Shown piece by piece: positions 26,872-35,124 of a stretch of DNA of 64,000 nucleotides; position 1 is the first letter of the stretch, and the number at the start of each line of letters is the position of its first letter. Origin of the DNA: Phaeovulum molybdatiresistens. GTDB taxonomy: Bacteria; Pseudomonadota; Alphaproteobacteria; Rhodobacterales; Rhodobacteraceae. A model generated the notes under the pieces. The model searched no databases, had not been told where the DNA came from, and saw only the letters and a program-made list of their open reading frames with translations. The stretch spans positions 248,001-312,000 of the forward strand of contig NZ_JAMJFX010000001.1 of the NCBI RefSeq assembly GCF_023544865.1, given 5' to 3'. Made by a program: the position numbers and the translations under genes.

Positions 26872-27239
26872 CCCGGCCGTCCTGCCTTGTGAAATACCTG
26901 CTCTGGGGTCTTTGCCCCTTGAATTTCTTATCCGCGCATCAGGCCGAAAAATCCAGAAAAACCGGCCAAATGGGGGCGAAAGCGCCCAAAATCGGCCGGA
27001 AGGCAACAGGTTTCCGGGGCGGAAAATCCGAAAATTTAGGAATTTTTCATTTATTTTCAATGTCTTGCTGAAATTTCCCAAAGAAAATTAACGCTTCGTG
27101 AAAAGGCCCAAGGCATGCCCAAATCCTGCCACCATCCGAAGGCGATATAGGGACATGCCGCGACGGTGAGGCCACAGCAACACAGGGCCAGCGACCCGGG
27201 GCGCGGAGGATGCAACCAGTGACCGCAAGGGGAAATACG
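26872..27239. other. Divergent intergenic region upstream of the Tad locus, with an AT-rich core
   Basis: 368 nt without a gene. The centre (about 27020-27110) is strikingly AT-rich against the GC-rich background, with runs such as GGAATTTTTCATTTATTTTC. It contains ATTAAC at 27087-27092, a possible CtrA half-site. An imperfect pairing of CCGGCC and GGCCGG lies near 26960-27000. The promoters for the lytic transglycosylase and for the first pilin must lie here; I could not fix -35/-10 boxes. Confidence 0.5.
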
Positions 27240-27446
27240 ATGAAACTGTTCAAATTCGCTCGCAAGATCCGCACCGAAGAAGACGGCGCTGTGACCGTTG
27301 ACTGGGTCGTGCTGACCGCTGCCGTTGTTGGCCTGGGCGCGCTGGCGCTGAGCTTCATCCGTCAGGGCACCGAAGATCTGGCCACCGGGATCGGCGGCTA
27401 CATGACCACCGAATCGACGAACGTTGGCGTTGTTCCGGAAAGCTGA
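27240..27446 (+). CDS. Flp-type pilin 1
   Basis: A 68-residue pre-pilin of the Flp/type IVb group, the subunit of the Tad pilus. A basic leader ('MKLFKFARKIRTEEDG') ends in Gly, the expected prepilin peptidase cut site. The mature N-terminal hydrophobic helix is 'AVTVDWVVLTAAVVGLGALA'. Typical Flp pilins have Glu-Tyr at mature positions 5-6; here it is Asp-Trp. The ATG is chosen because AAGGGGAAATACG precedes it. A hairpin terminator follows, so this gene can be transcribed much more than those downstream. Confidence 0.85.
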   Translation: MKLFKFARKIRTEEDGAVTVDWVVLTAAVVGLGALALSFIRQGTEDLATGIGGYMTTESTNVGVVPES

Positions 27447-27470
27447 TCTGTTCAACGGACGAGACTTGAA

Positions 27471-27505
27471 TTGGGCCACGCAGATCACGCGTGGCCCAAT
27501 CGTTT
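27471..27505 (+). terminator. Terminator after pilin 1
   Basis: A perfect 11-bp stem (TTGGGCCACGC with GCGTGGCCCAA), a 7-nt loop and a T-rich tail (TCGTTTT) lie 24 nt beyond the pilin stop codon. Confidence 0.8.
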
Positions 27506-27643
27506 TGTAGTCACCCCGAGGCAGCCACGTTGCTCGACCCAATATTTTCCCTAATCTGCCCGAATTTGGCCCAGATACCGGGGCAACCTGACGCAAGTGC
27601 GGCCGATGACGGCAGCCCCCAGGGAGATTGATGAGGATTAGCG

Positions 27644-27829
27644 ATGAAAACCAGTTTTGCTGCCCTGTGGACGATTTGGAACGACGAAGATGGCGCGGTC
27701 ACGGTTGACTGGGTCTTGCTGACGGCAGTTGTGGTGGGCTTCGGCGCGATGGTCGTTGGCCTGCTGTTCGAAGGGACTTCGTCGCTGTCCGAAGCCATCG
27801 CGACCTACCTGAGCGCGCGCGAAGTCTAA
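27644..27829 (+). CDS. Flp-type pilin 2
   Basis: A 61-residue second pilin-like protein. Its leader is 'MKTSFAALWTIWNDEDG' and the mature helix starts 'AVTVDWVLLTAVVVGFGAMV', nearly identical to pilin 1 in the helix but different in the leader and C-terminal part. The same Asp-Trp replaces the usual Glu-Tyr. It could be a minor pilin or a differently regulated major pilin. A weak GGAGATTGATGAGG region lies upstream of the ATG. The sequence between the two pilins (27447-27643) holds the first pilin's terminator and presumably a second promoter. Confidence 0.8.
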   Translation: MKTSFAALWTIWNDEDGAVTVDWVLLTAVVVGFGAMVVGLLFEGTSSLSEAIATYLSAREV

Positions 27830-27989
27830 CCCAGCCAGGCACACCGGCCTTAACCGGTTTACTTATTCGCGCCGCCGCTTCAAAGTTCCCGCGGAAATCC
27901 GCCACGGTGTTGCCACTTTTTGCGCTCAGGAAGGCGAAAATGCCCCGGGCCGCAGCCAGGTTGGCGGTGTATGAGGAAGGAGTAGTCGG

Positions 27990-28859
27990 ATGCGTATGGT
28001 TGTTGTGCTGGTGCTGGCGCTAGGCATCGCCCTTGCAGGAGGCGCGGTCTACATGGCGCAGGAAACGATCACCCGCGCCCAGGCAGAACGGGACTATCTA
28101 CTGCGCGAGCGCCAAAAATCGCCGCAGCTGATCGATGTGGTGGTGGTCAAACGCCCGCTGGAATACGGTGAACGCTTTACCCGCGACGATCTGGAGGTCA
28201 TCAAGGTTCAGGCCGGCAAGGTGCCCGAAGGCGCCTATCAGGCGATCACCGTGGCGCAAGACGCCCAGAACGCCCCCCGCGCCGTGTTTGTGGACGCCGA
28301 AACCCGCCCCCGCGCCGCGCTGCGGTCTTTCGCAGCCTTTGAGCCGATCCTGGAAAGCAAGGTCACCGCGCCGGGCACCGATGCGGGCATTCACGCCGCG
28401 CTGTCGGCCAACATGCGCGCCTTTACCATCAATGTGGATGTCGCCTCGGGTGTGTCGGGCTTTTTGCGTCCGGGCGATCATGTCGATGTCTACTGGTCGG
28501 GCCAGATCAACGGCCAGCCGGTCACCAAGCTGATCGACACCAACCTGCGCCTGATCGCCGTGGACCAAAGCGCCGATGCTGACCGTAGCGAAACCACCCG
28601 GATCGCGCGCACCGTCACGGCCGAAGTGTCCCCCGAACAGGTCGCCGCGCTGACGCTGGCGCAATCCACGGGGCGGCTGACGCTGTCGCTGGTGGGGATG
28701 CAGAACACCAGTGAAATCGGCGCGATCGAGATTGACCGCGACCAGCTGCTGGGCGTCACCGCCCCCGAGGTTGTTAAGGTCGAGGCCGCCAAGGTCTGCA
28801 CCATCCGCACCCGCAAGGGCGCCGATGTCGTCGAGGTTCAGATCCCCTGCACCAACTGA
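27990..28859 (+). CDS. cpaB: Flp pilus assembly protein CpaB/RcpC
   Basis: Periplasmic protein anchored by one N-terminal helix ('MVVVLVLALGIALAGGAVYM') that works with the secretin in Tad pilus export. The 289-residue chain has an SAF-like domain ('VVVKRPLEYGERFTRDDLEV') and the RcpC domain with 'GFLRPGDHVDVYWSGQ' and 'QSTGRLTLSLVGM', as in CpaB. AAGGAG lies 7 nt before the ATG. The C-terminus has two cysteines ('CTIRTRKGADVVEVQIPC') that could form a disulfide. A TTAACC motif lies upstream at 27850. Confidence 0.93.
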   Translation: MRMVVVLVLALGIALAGGAVYMAQETITRAQAERDYLLRERQKSPQLIDVVVVKRPLEYGERFTRDDLEVIKVQAGKVPEGAYQAITVAQDAQNAPRAVFVDAETRPRAALRSFAAFEPILESKVTAPGTDAGIHAALSANMRAFTINVDVASGVSGFLRPGDHVDVYWSGQINGQPVTKLIDTNLRLIAVDQSADADRSETTRIARTVTAEVSPEQVAALTLAQSTGRLTLSLVGMQNTSEIGAIEIDRDQLLGVTAPEVVKVEAAKVCTIRTRKGADVVEVQIPCTN

Positions 28860-29062
28860 CCCTGCCCCGCCGCGCACAGCGTTGGCGGGACAGGCAGGCG
28901 ACACCCGGCCTGTTGCAGGATTTCCACATGAACGCCCTGCGGCAATGCGTTGATTCTTGCAAAAATATCGCAACTCGCGCATGGTGTGGAAAATTTCGGG
29001 CAAAAGTTCCTAAGGCGGGCAGCAGATCCGCCATGTGACGTGATCAGAGAGGCAGGATCACA

Positions 29063-30478
29063 ATGAGTATGAAATATCTGATTCAGGCCGGGCTTTTGGG
29101 CAGCGCGCTGGCATTTGGCATGGCGGCGCCGGTTGCGGCGGAAACGCTGCGGGTGATGTCCGGCTCGGCTTCCAGCCCGCTGAACGTTCCGATGAACCGC
29201 GCGGTGGTGGTGGAAAGCGACCAGCCCTTTGCGGAACTGTCGATCGCCAACCCCGGCATTGCCGATATCACCACGCTGTCGGACCGCACGATCTATGTGC
29301 TGGGCAAGGTGCCGGGCCGTACGACGATGACCATCCTGGGCGCCGACGGCAAGCTGATCACCAATGTCGAGGTGCAGGTCACCCCCGACATCGGCGAATT
29401 CAAGGAACGGCTGCGCCAGATCCTGCCCGGCGAGACCATTGAGGTGCGCACCGCCAACGACGGGGTCGTGCTGTCGGGCACCGTTTCGTCGACGGCCAAG
29501 CTGGACCGCGCGCTGGACCTGGCCCAACGTTACGCCCCGGACCGGGTGTCGAACCTGATGACGGTGGGCGGCACCCAGCAGGTGATGCTGAAGGTGCGCT
29601 TTGCCGAAATGCAGCGATCCGTGTCCAAGAACCTGTCGGCCTCGCTGGGGGTGCGCGGGGTGACGGGGGATGTGGGCGTTGCGTCGGGCACGGGCAACTA
29701 TACCTCGAACGGGGCGCTTTCCAGTTCCTTCGACAATGGCAATTTCCCGGTGAAAGCCACCTCGACCGGGGCGCTGGGGCTGGGGTTCACCTCGGGCAAC
29801 CTGGAATTCGCGGTGCTGCTGGAGGCGCTGGAATCCAAGGGCGTCGTGCGCACGCTGGCCGAACCGAACCTGACCGCGCTGTCGGGCCAGGAGGCCAAGT
29901 TCCTGGCCGGCGGGGAATACCCGATCCCGGTGGTCGATGACGGCAGCATCTCGATTGAATACAAGCCCTTCGGCGTCGAAATGTCGTTCATTCCGCGCGT
30001 GGTGGATGGCGATATCATCAACCTGGCGATCACCGCGGCGGTGTCGGAAATCGACACCTCGGTCAGCCTGCAGTCGGGCGGCTTTTCGGTCAACGCCTTC
30101 AAGCGGCGCGAAACCAAGACCACCGTGGAAATGCGCGATGGCGAAAGCTTTGCCATCGCCGGCCTGCTGCAGGACAGCTTCAACGATCTGAACGCGCAGG
30201 TGCCGTGGCTTGGCGACGTGCCGGTTCTGGGCGCGCTGTTCCGCTCGGCGGATTACAAGCGCCAGCAATCGGAACTGGTGATCATCGTGACACCGCATCT
30301 GGTTTCGCCGACGCGCGGCGAGGCGTTGGCCTTGCCCACCGACCGGGTCCGCCCGCCGACCGAGGCGGAGCTGTTCCTGTTTGGCAAGGCCGCGGCCAGC
30401 ACCGGCCCGAAATCCGGCGCGGCCGCCGAAGTGGCCAAGCAGGATTTCTCGGGCTCCTACGGCTATGTGATGGAGTGA
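29063..30478 (+). CDS. cpaC: Tad pilus secretin CpaC/RcpA
   Basis: Outer-membrane secretin forming the pilus exit pore. The 471 residues start with a signal peptide ending near 'PVAA' (about residue 26). The pilus-assembly N-terminal domain ('SSPLNVPMNRAVVVESDQPF', 'DRTIYVLGKVPGRTTMTILG') and a BON-like region follow. The type II/III secretin domain contains 'LEFAVLLEALESKGVVRTLA', 'EPNLTALSGQEAKFLAGGE' and the closing 'VPWLGDVPVLGALFRS'. It is 203 nt after cpaB. That gap shows no obvious gene. Confidence 0.95.
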   Translation: MSMKYLIQAGLLGSALAFGMAAPVAAETLRVMSGSASSPLNVPMNRAVVVESDQPFAELSIANPGIADITTLSDRTIYVLGKVPGRTTMTILGADGKLITNVEVQVTPDIGEFKERLRQILPGETIEVRTANDGVVLSGTVSSTAKLDRALDLAQRYAPDRVSNLMTVGGTQQVMLKVRFAEMQRSVSKNLSASLGVRGVTGDVGVASGTGNYTSNGALSSSFDNGNFPVKATSTGALGLGFTSGNLEFAVLLEALESKGVVRTLAEPNLTALSGQEAKFLAGGEYPIPVVDDGSISIEYKPFGVEMSFIPRVVDGDIINLAITAAVSEIDTSVSLQSGGFSVNAFKRRETKTTVEMRDGESFAIAGLLQDSFNDLNAQVPWLGDVPVLGALFRSADYKRQQSELVIIVTPHLVSPTRGEALALPTDRVRPPTEAELFLFGKAAASTGPKSGAAAEVAKQDFSGSYGYVME

Positions 30479-30500
30479 GCGGATGAACAGGGGGCCAGCA

Positions 30501-31145
30501 ATGCGCAATCTCATGCTCGCGGCGGCGGTTCTGGCGCTGGCCGCCTGCGAACCGGCCGCCCGCGGTTTCTATTCCGAGGCGGGAAGCGAACTTGACACCG
30601 GCGGCTTCGGCAATGCCACGATGAACAACACCCTGGTGCAAAGCGGCGATCGCGATCTGGCGATCAACCTGACCAACCGCTTTGCCGCCGAGGTGCCCAA
30701 CACCGTGACCTTTGCCTTCAACTCCTCGGTTCTGGACGGTCAGGCCCAGGCAGCCCTGCGCCAGCAGGCAGACTGGATCCGGCAGTTCCCCGAGGTGCGC
30801 TTCCGCGTCTATGGCCATACCGATCTGGTCGGATCGGAAAGCTACAACAAGGCGCTTGGCCTGCGCCGGGCGCAGGCGGTGGTGGCCTATCTGGCCAGCC
30901 AGGGCATTTCGCGCACACGGCTTGAGGCCGTCGTTTCCTTCGGCGAAACGCAGCCCCTTGTCTACACCCAGGCGCCCGAGGAACGGAACCGCCGCACCGT
31001 CACCGAGGTGTCGGGCTTTGTCAAAGGCCACCCGATGGTGCTGAACGGCAAATATGCCGCCGTGATCTTCCGCGAATATGTGCGCAGCGCCGCGCCGGCG
31101 CACACGCTGAACGATACGGTCATCCAGACGGGCACCGGCGGCTAA
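30501..31145 (+). CDS. OmpA-like lipoprotein of the Tad locus
   Basis: A 214-residue outer-membrane lipoprotein: lipobox 'LALAAC' with Cys16, then a C-terminal OmpA/Pal-type peptidoglycan-binding domain. That domain includes 'FAFNSSVLDGQAQAALRQQA', 'RVYGHTDLVGSESYNKALG', then 'LRRAQAVVAYL'. The start at 30501 has AGGGGG 6 nt upstream; 30483 is an alternative. It occupies the place where other Tad loci have cpaD, and may anchor the secretin to the cell wall in its stead (inference). A strong terminator hairpin follows. Confidence 0.88.
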   Translation: MRNLMLAAAVLALAACEPAARGFYSEAGSELDTGGFGNATMNNTLVQSGDRDLAINLTNRFAAEVPNTVTFAFNSSVLDGQAQAALRQQADWIRQFPEVRFRVYGHTDLVGSESYNKALGLRRAQAVVAYLASQGISRTRLEAVVSFGETQPLVYTQAPEERNRRTVTEVSGFVKGHPMVLNGKYAAVIFREYVRSAAPAHTLNDTVIQTGTGG

Positions 31146-31176
31146 GCGACCACAGCGTCACAATCAGAACCGAACG

Positions 31177-31209
31177 CGGCGGCCTTTTGAAAACAAAGGC
31201 CGCCGTTTC
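31177..31209 (+). terminator. Terminator after the OmpA-like gene
   Basis: A perfect 11-bp stem (CGGCGGCCTTT with AAAGGCCGCCG) around a 7-nt loop, followed by TTTCC. It divides the Tad locus into an upstream part (pilins, cpaB, cpaC, OmpA) and a downstream part (cpaE onward), so the latter needs its own promoter within 31210-31408. Confidence 0.8.
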
Positions 31210-31408
31210 CGTTCAATCGTAAACCGAAATCGCACAATTGGAACATTATAGCCCCAATGTCGCCAAGATTCCCGACGACCTTGAACCTAGGCAAAAGTGG
31301 CATGACCCCGAGTCGTGCCCGGATGGCGGGATCGGTCTGACAGATGAATGGCAAAAGCATGATCATCGGTAAGGCGACCCGGATCCGCGTGCAAAAGGAC
31401 GTGAGGCT

Positions 31409-32674
31409 ATGAGTACCGCAGCAGTTCTGAAACCCGAACCCGCGCCGATCGTGGCCTGCACGATCTCGCGCGATGTGGCGAATTTCGATCTTCTGATCGA
31501 GGATATGGAAGCCGAACTTGGCGAAAGCTGGGGCGACCTGACCTTTGACGACGCGGTTCAGTTCCTGTCGCAACCCGATGCCGATTCGCTGGAATTCGTG
31601 GCCGTCGCCGTGGACAGCCAGGATGAAGCGGATCTGGCCCGGATTTCCGAGGTGATCACCACCGCCAAGGACCGGGGCATCCGGGTGATCGTGATCGCCG
31701 AAGAGGTCAGCCCGATCGCCCTGCATCAGCTGCTGCGGCTGGGGGCGGATGATTTCGTCCCCTACCCCCTGCCCGAAGGCGCCCTGCATGAGGCGATCGA
31801 GCGGCTTGGCCAGGCCGATGCCCCCGCCGCCATGTTGCCCCCCCATGTCAGCGAAACCGCCGATACCACCTTCAAGGCGACCGGCGGGCGCGATGGCGTG
31901 GTGCTGCCGGTGCACGGCCTGTCGGGCGGCGTGGGCGCCACGACCTTTGCGGTGAACCTGGCCTGGGAGCTGGCGCGCGAACAGAAGAAGGGGGCGCCCG
32001 CGCCGCGGGTCTGTCTGCTGGATTTCGATTTCCAGTATGGCTCGACCGCGACCTATCTGGACCTGCCGCGCCGCGAGGTGGTGTTTGAACTGCTGTCGGA
32101 CACGGCGCATATGGACGCCTCATCCTTCCGGCAGGCGCTGTTGACCTTCAATGACCGGCTGCATGTGCTGACCGCGCCGGTCGACATGCTGCCGCTGGAC
32201 ATCGTCACCAGCGAGGATGTGAACCGCATCATCGACATGGCACGGGCCAATTTCGACTTTGTCGTGATCGACATGCCTTCGACCGTGGTGCAATGGACCG
32301 AGGCGGTCCTGCAGCAGGCAAAGGTCTATTTCGCCCTGCTGGAACTTGACATGCGGTCGGCACAAAATGCGCTGCGGATGATCCGCGCGCTGAAGGCCGA
32401 GGGGCTTCCGGCGGAAAAGCTGCGATTCATCCTGAACCGCGCGCCGAAATTCACCGACCTGACCGGCAAGTCGCGCGTCAAGCGGATGGCCGAAAGCCTG
32501 GACATCTCGATCGAGGTGCAGCTGCCCGATGGCGGCAAGCCGATCACCCAGGCCAATGACCACGGCCTGCCGCTGGCCGAAACGGCGGCAAAAGCGCCCC
32601 TGCGCAAGGAACTGCAAAAACTTGCCGAATCGCTGCTGGCCCTGACCCAGGTCGCCGAGAGCGCCGCCCCCTGA
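31409..32674 (+). CDS. cpaE: Pilus assembly protein CpaE/TadZ
   Basis: ParA/MinD-like protein that places the Tad machine in the cell. The 421 residues hold an N-terminal receiver-like domain (about 10-140) and a C-terminal ParA fold. The P-loop 'GLSGGVGATTFAVNLAWELA' (about 170-189) lacks both lysines of the ParA-type motif K-G-G-x-G-K-T: they are Ser and Ala here. 'VCLLDFDFQYGSTATYL' and 'FDFVVIDMPSTVVQWTE' are the switch regions. GTGAGG precedes the ATG. cpaF begins 13 nt after the stop. Confidence 0.93.
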   Translation: MSTAAVLKPEPAPIVACTISRDVANFDLLIEDMEAELGESWGDLTFDDAVQFLSQPDADSLEFVAVAVDSQDEADLARISEVITTAKDRGIRVIVIAEEVSPIALHQLLRLGADDFVPYPLPEGALHEAIERLGQADAPAAMLPPHVSETADTTFKATGGRDGVVLPVHGLSGGVGATTFAVNLAWELAREQKKGAPAPRVCLLDFDFQYGSTATYLDLPRREVVFELLSDTAHMDASSFRQALLTFNDRLHVLTAPVDMLPLDIVTSEDVNRIIDMARANFDFVVIDMPSTVVQWTEAVLQQAKVYFALLELDMRSAQNALRMIRALKAEGLPAEKLRFILNRAPKFTDLTGKSRVKRMAESLDISIEVQLPDGGKPITQANDHGLPLAETAAKAPLRKELQKLAESLLALTQVAESAAP

Positions 32675-32687
32675 GGAGACTGACCCG

Positions 32688-34139
32688 ATGTTCTCGCGCT
32701 ACAAGAAGGCCGCGCAGCCGACCAAGGGCCCGGCGCTGAAACCTGCAGGCGCGGACCGGCCCGAGGCCACGGTCGCCCCGGTTGAGCACAAGCCCCTGCT
32801 CCAACGCCGCCCCGTTGCCCCCGCCGAGGCGCCCGCCCAGGCCGCCGCCCTCGACAAGGAGCGCAAGCGCAAGGAACGGATGAGCGAGCTGAAGGTGGAA
32901 CTGCACCGCCGCCTTCTGGAAAACCTGAACCTGTCCGCGCTGGAACGCGCCTCGGAAACCGAACTGAAGGCGGAAATTGCCTCGATCGCGGGCGAGGCGA
33001 TGGCCGAGATGTCGGTGGCGCTGAACGCCACCGAACGCCAGACGCTGAACCAGGAACTGTATGATGAGGTCATGGGCCTTGGCCCGCTGGAACCGCTGCT
33101 GAAGGACGAAACCGTCAGCGACATTCTGGTGAACGGGCCACAACAGATCTTTGTGGAACGCGGCGGCAAGCTGCAGCTGACCGACATCACCTTCAAGGAC
33201 GAACGCCACCTGCTGCGGATCATCGACAAGATCGTGTCCGCCGTGGGCCGTCGGGTGGACGAATCCAACCCCTATGTCGACGCGCGTCTGGCCGACGGGT
33301 CGCGTTTCAACGCGATGGTGCCGCCGATCGCGGTGGATGGCAGCCTGGTTTCCATCCGGAAATTCAAGAAGGACAAGCTGGGCATCGACGATCTGGTGCG
33401 CTTTGGTGCCTTTACCGAGGAAATGGCCGCCTATCTGCAGGCCGCCGTCTCCACCCGGCTGAACGTGATTGTTTCGGGCGGGACGGGTTCGGGGAAAACC
33501 ACCACGCTGAACGCGCTGTCGTCCTTCATCGACAATTCCGAACGCATCCTGACGATCGAGGATACGGCGGAACTTCAGCTGCAGCAGGTCCATGTCGGCC
33601 GGATGGAAAGCCGCCCCGCGAACGTGGAAGGCAAGGGCGCCGTCACCCCGCGCGACTGTCTGCGCAACGCGCTGCGGATGCGCCCCGACCGGATCATCGT
33701 CGGCGAAACCCGGGGCGAGGAAGTGATCGACATGTTGCAGGCGATGAACACCGGCCACGACGGGTCGATGACCACGATCCACGCCAACAGCGCCCGCGAC
33801 GGGATCAGCCGTCTGGAAAACATGATCGCCATGTCGGGGATCGAAATGCCGACCAAGGCGGTCCGCAGCCAGATCGCCAGCGCCGTCAACCTGATCGTGC
33901 AGGCCAGCCGCCTGCAGGACGGGTCGCGCCGGATGACCTCGATCACCGAGATCACCGGGATGGAAGGCGATGTAATCTCGATGCAGGAAATCTTCCGCTA
34001 CGAACGGCTGGGCCTTGCGCCCGATGGCAAGATCATCGGCCGCTTCACCGCAACCGGGGTGCGGTCGCATTTTTCCGACCGGTTCCGGCAATGGGGCTAT
34101 GACCTGCCCGCCTCGATCTATGAGCCGGTGGAGGGCTGA
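32688..34139 (+). CDS. cpaF: Tad pilus ATPase CpaF/TadA
   Basis: Hexameric secretion ATPase that powers pilus assembly. The 483 residues contain an N-terminal helical domain and a RecA-like ATPase core with Walker A at about 263-271 ('[18 protein letters not shown]'). The Asp box is '[12 protein letters not shown]', the Walker B region is '[19 protein letters not shown]', and the His box is '[13 protein letters not shown]'. The first 60 residues are Ala/Pro-rich and probably flexible. GAGGAG lies 9 nt before the ATG. tadB follows 5 nt after the stop. Confidence 0.97.
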   Translation: MFSRYKKAAQPTKGPALKPAGADRPEATVAPVEHKPLLQRRPVAPAEAPAQAAALDKERKRKERMSELKVELHRRLLENLNLSALERASETELKAEIASIAGEAMAEMSVALNATERQTLNQELYDEVMGLGPLEPLLKDETVSDILVNGPQQIFVERGGKLQLTDITFKDERHLLRIIDKIVSAVGRRVDESNPYVDARLADGSRFNAMVPPIAVDGSLVSIRKFKKDKLGIDDLVRFGAFTEEMAAYLQAAVSTRLNVIVSGGTGSGKTTTLNALSSFIDNSERILTIEDTAELQLQQVHVGRMESRPANVEGKGAVTPRDCLRNALRMRPDRIIVGETRGEEVIDMLQAMNTGHDGSMTTIHANSARDGISRLENMIAMSGIEMPTKAVRSQIASAVNLIVQASRLQDGSRRMTSITEITGMEGDVISMQEIFRYERLGLAPDGKIIGRFTATGVRSHFSDRFRQWGYDLPASIYEPVEG

Positions 34140-34144
34140 ACCCG

Positions 34145-35113
34145 ATGATCATCAGCCCCACCCCGATCATCTACGGCCTGATCTTCGTCGCGGTCCTGCT
34201 GCTGGTGGAAGGGATCTACCTGCTGGTCTTTGGCAAGTCGATCTCGCTCAACAACAAGGTCAACCGCCGCCTGGCGCTGCTGGACAAGGGCGGCCGGCGC
34301 GAAGAGGTGCTGGAACAGCTTCGCAAGGAAGCCACCCAGCACATGAATGCCAAGGGCATCCCGCTGTATTCCCTGCTGGCGGAGAAGGCGCGCAAGGGCA
34401 ACATCGCCTTTTCCCCCGCGGCGCTGATCGGGGTGATGGCGCTTTTGTCGGGCGTGGCCTTTGTCGGGCTGACGCTGGCCAGCCAGGCGGGGCTTGCGGT
34501 GCGCATCGCGCTGTCGGTCGGCATGGGGGTCGGCGCGGTCTATTTCTGGGTCAGCGGCAAGGCCTCCAAGCGGATCAAGCTGGCCGAGGAACAATTGCCC
34601 GAAGCCGTCGAACTGATGGTGCGCAGCCTGCGCGTGGGCCATCCGTTTTCCTCGGCGATCCAGATCGTCGCGAAAGAGGTGGCCGACCCGCTGGGGTCGG
34701 AATTCGGCATCATCGCCGATGAGGCCGCCTATGGCCGCAACGTCGCCGACAGCCTGCGCGACATGGCCGAACGCATGGACATGCAGGATCTGCGCTTCCT
34801 GGCGGTGGCCGTGTCGATCCAGCAAACATCGGGCGGCAACCTGGCCGAGATCCTGGATGGCCTGTCCAAGGTGATCCGCGCGCGCTTCCGGCTGTTCCGC
34901 CGGGTCAGCGCGATCACCGCCGAACCGCGCTGGTCGGGGATCTTCCTGTCCGCCTTCCCGATCGTGGTTCTGGTGATCATCCAGATCGTCGCGCCGAACT
35001 ATTACGACGCGGTCAAGGATACACCCGCCTTCATCCCGACCGCGATCGTCGTTTTCGCGCTGCTGGGGGTGAACATGCTGTTCATGAAGATCATGACGAC
35101 GATCAAGGTCTGA
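34145..35113 (+). CDS. tadB: Tad inner-membrane platform protein TadB
   Basis: Inner-membrane platform protein of the Tad machine (type II secretion F domain family). The 322 residues have an N-terminal helix ('PTPIIYGLIFVAVLLLVEGI'), a second helix around 100-135, the cytoplasmic T2SSF domain (about 155-280) with 'LPEAVELMVRSLRVGHPFSS' and 'QQTSGGNLAEILDGLSKVIR', and two C-terminal helices. It follows cpaF directly and is followed by tadC at 11 nt, so all three are surely co-transcribed. Confidence 0.94.
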   Translation: MIISPTPIIYGLIFVAVLLLVEGIYLLVFGKSISLNNKVNRRLALLDKGGRREEVLEQLRKEATQHMNAKGIPLYSLLAEKARKGNIAFSPAALIGVMALLSGVAFVGLTLASQAGLAVRIALSVGMGVGAVYFWVSGKASKRIKLAEEQLPEAVELMVRSLRVGHPFSSAIQIVAKEVADPLGSEFGIIADEAAYGRNVADSLRDMAERMDMQDLRFLAVAVSIQQTSGGNLAEILDGLSKVIRARFRLFRRVSAITAEPRWSGIFLSAFPIVVLVIIQIVAPNYYDAVKDTPAFIPTAIVVFALLGVNMLFMKIMTTIKV

Positions 35114-35124
35114 GGAGGCGGGAA

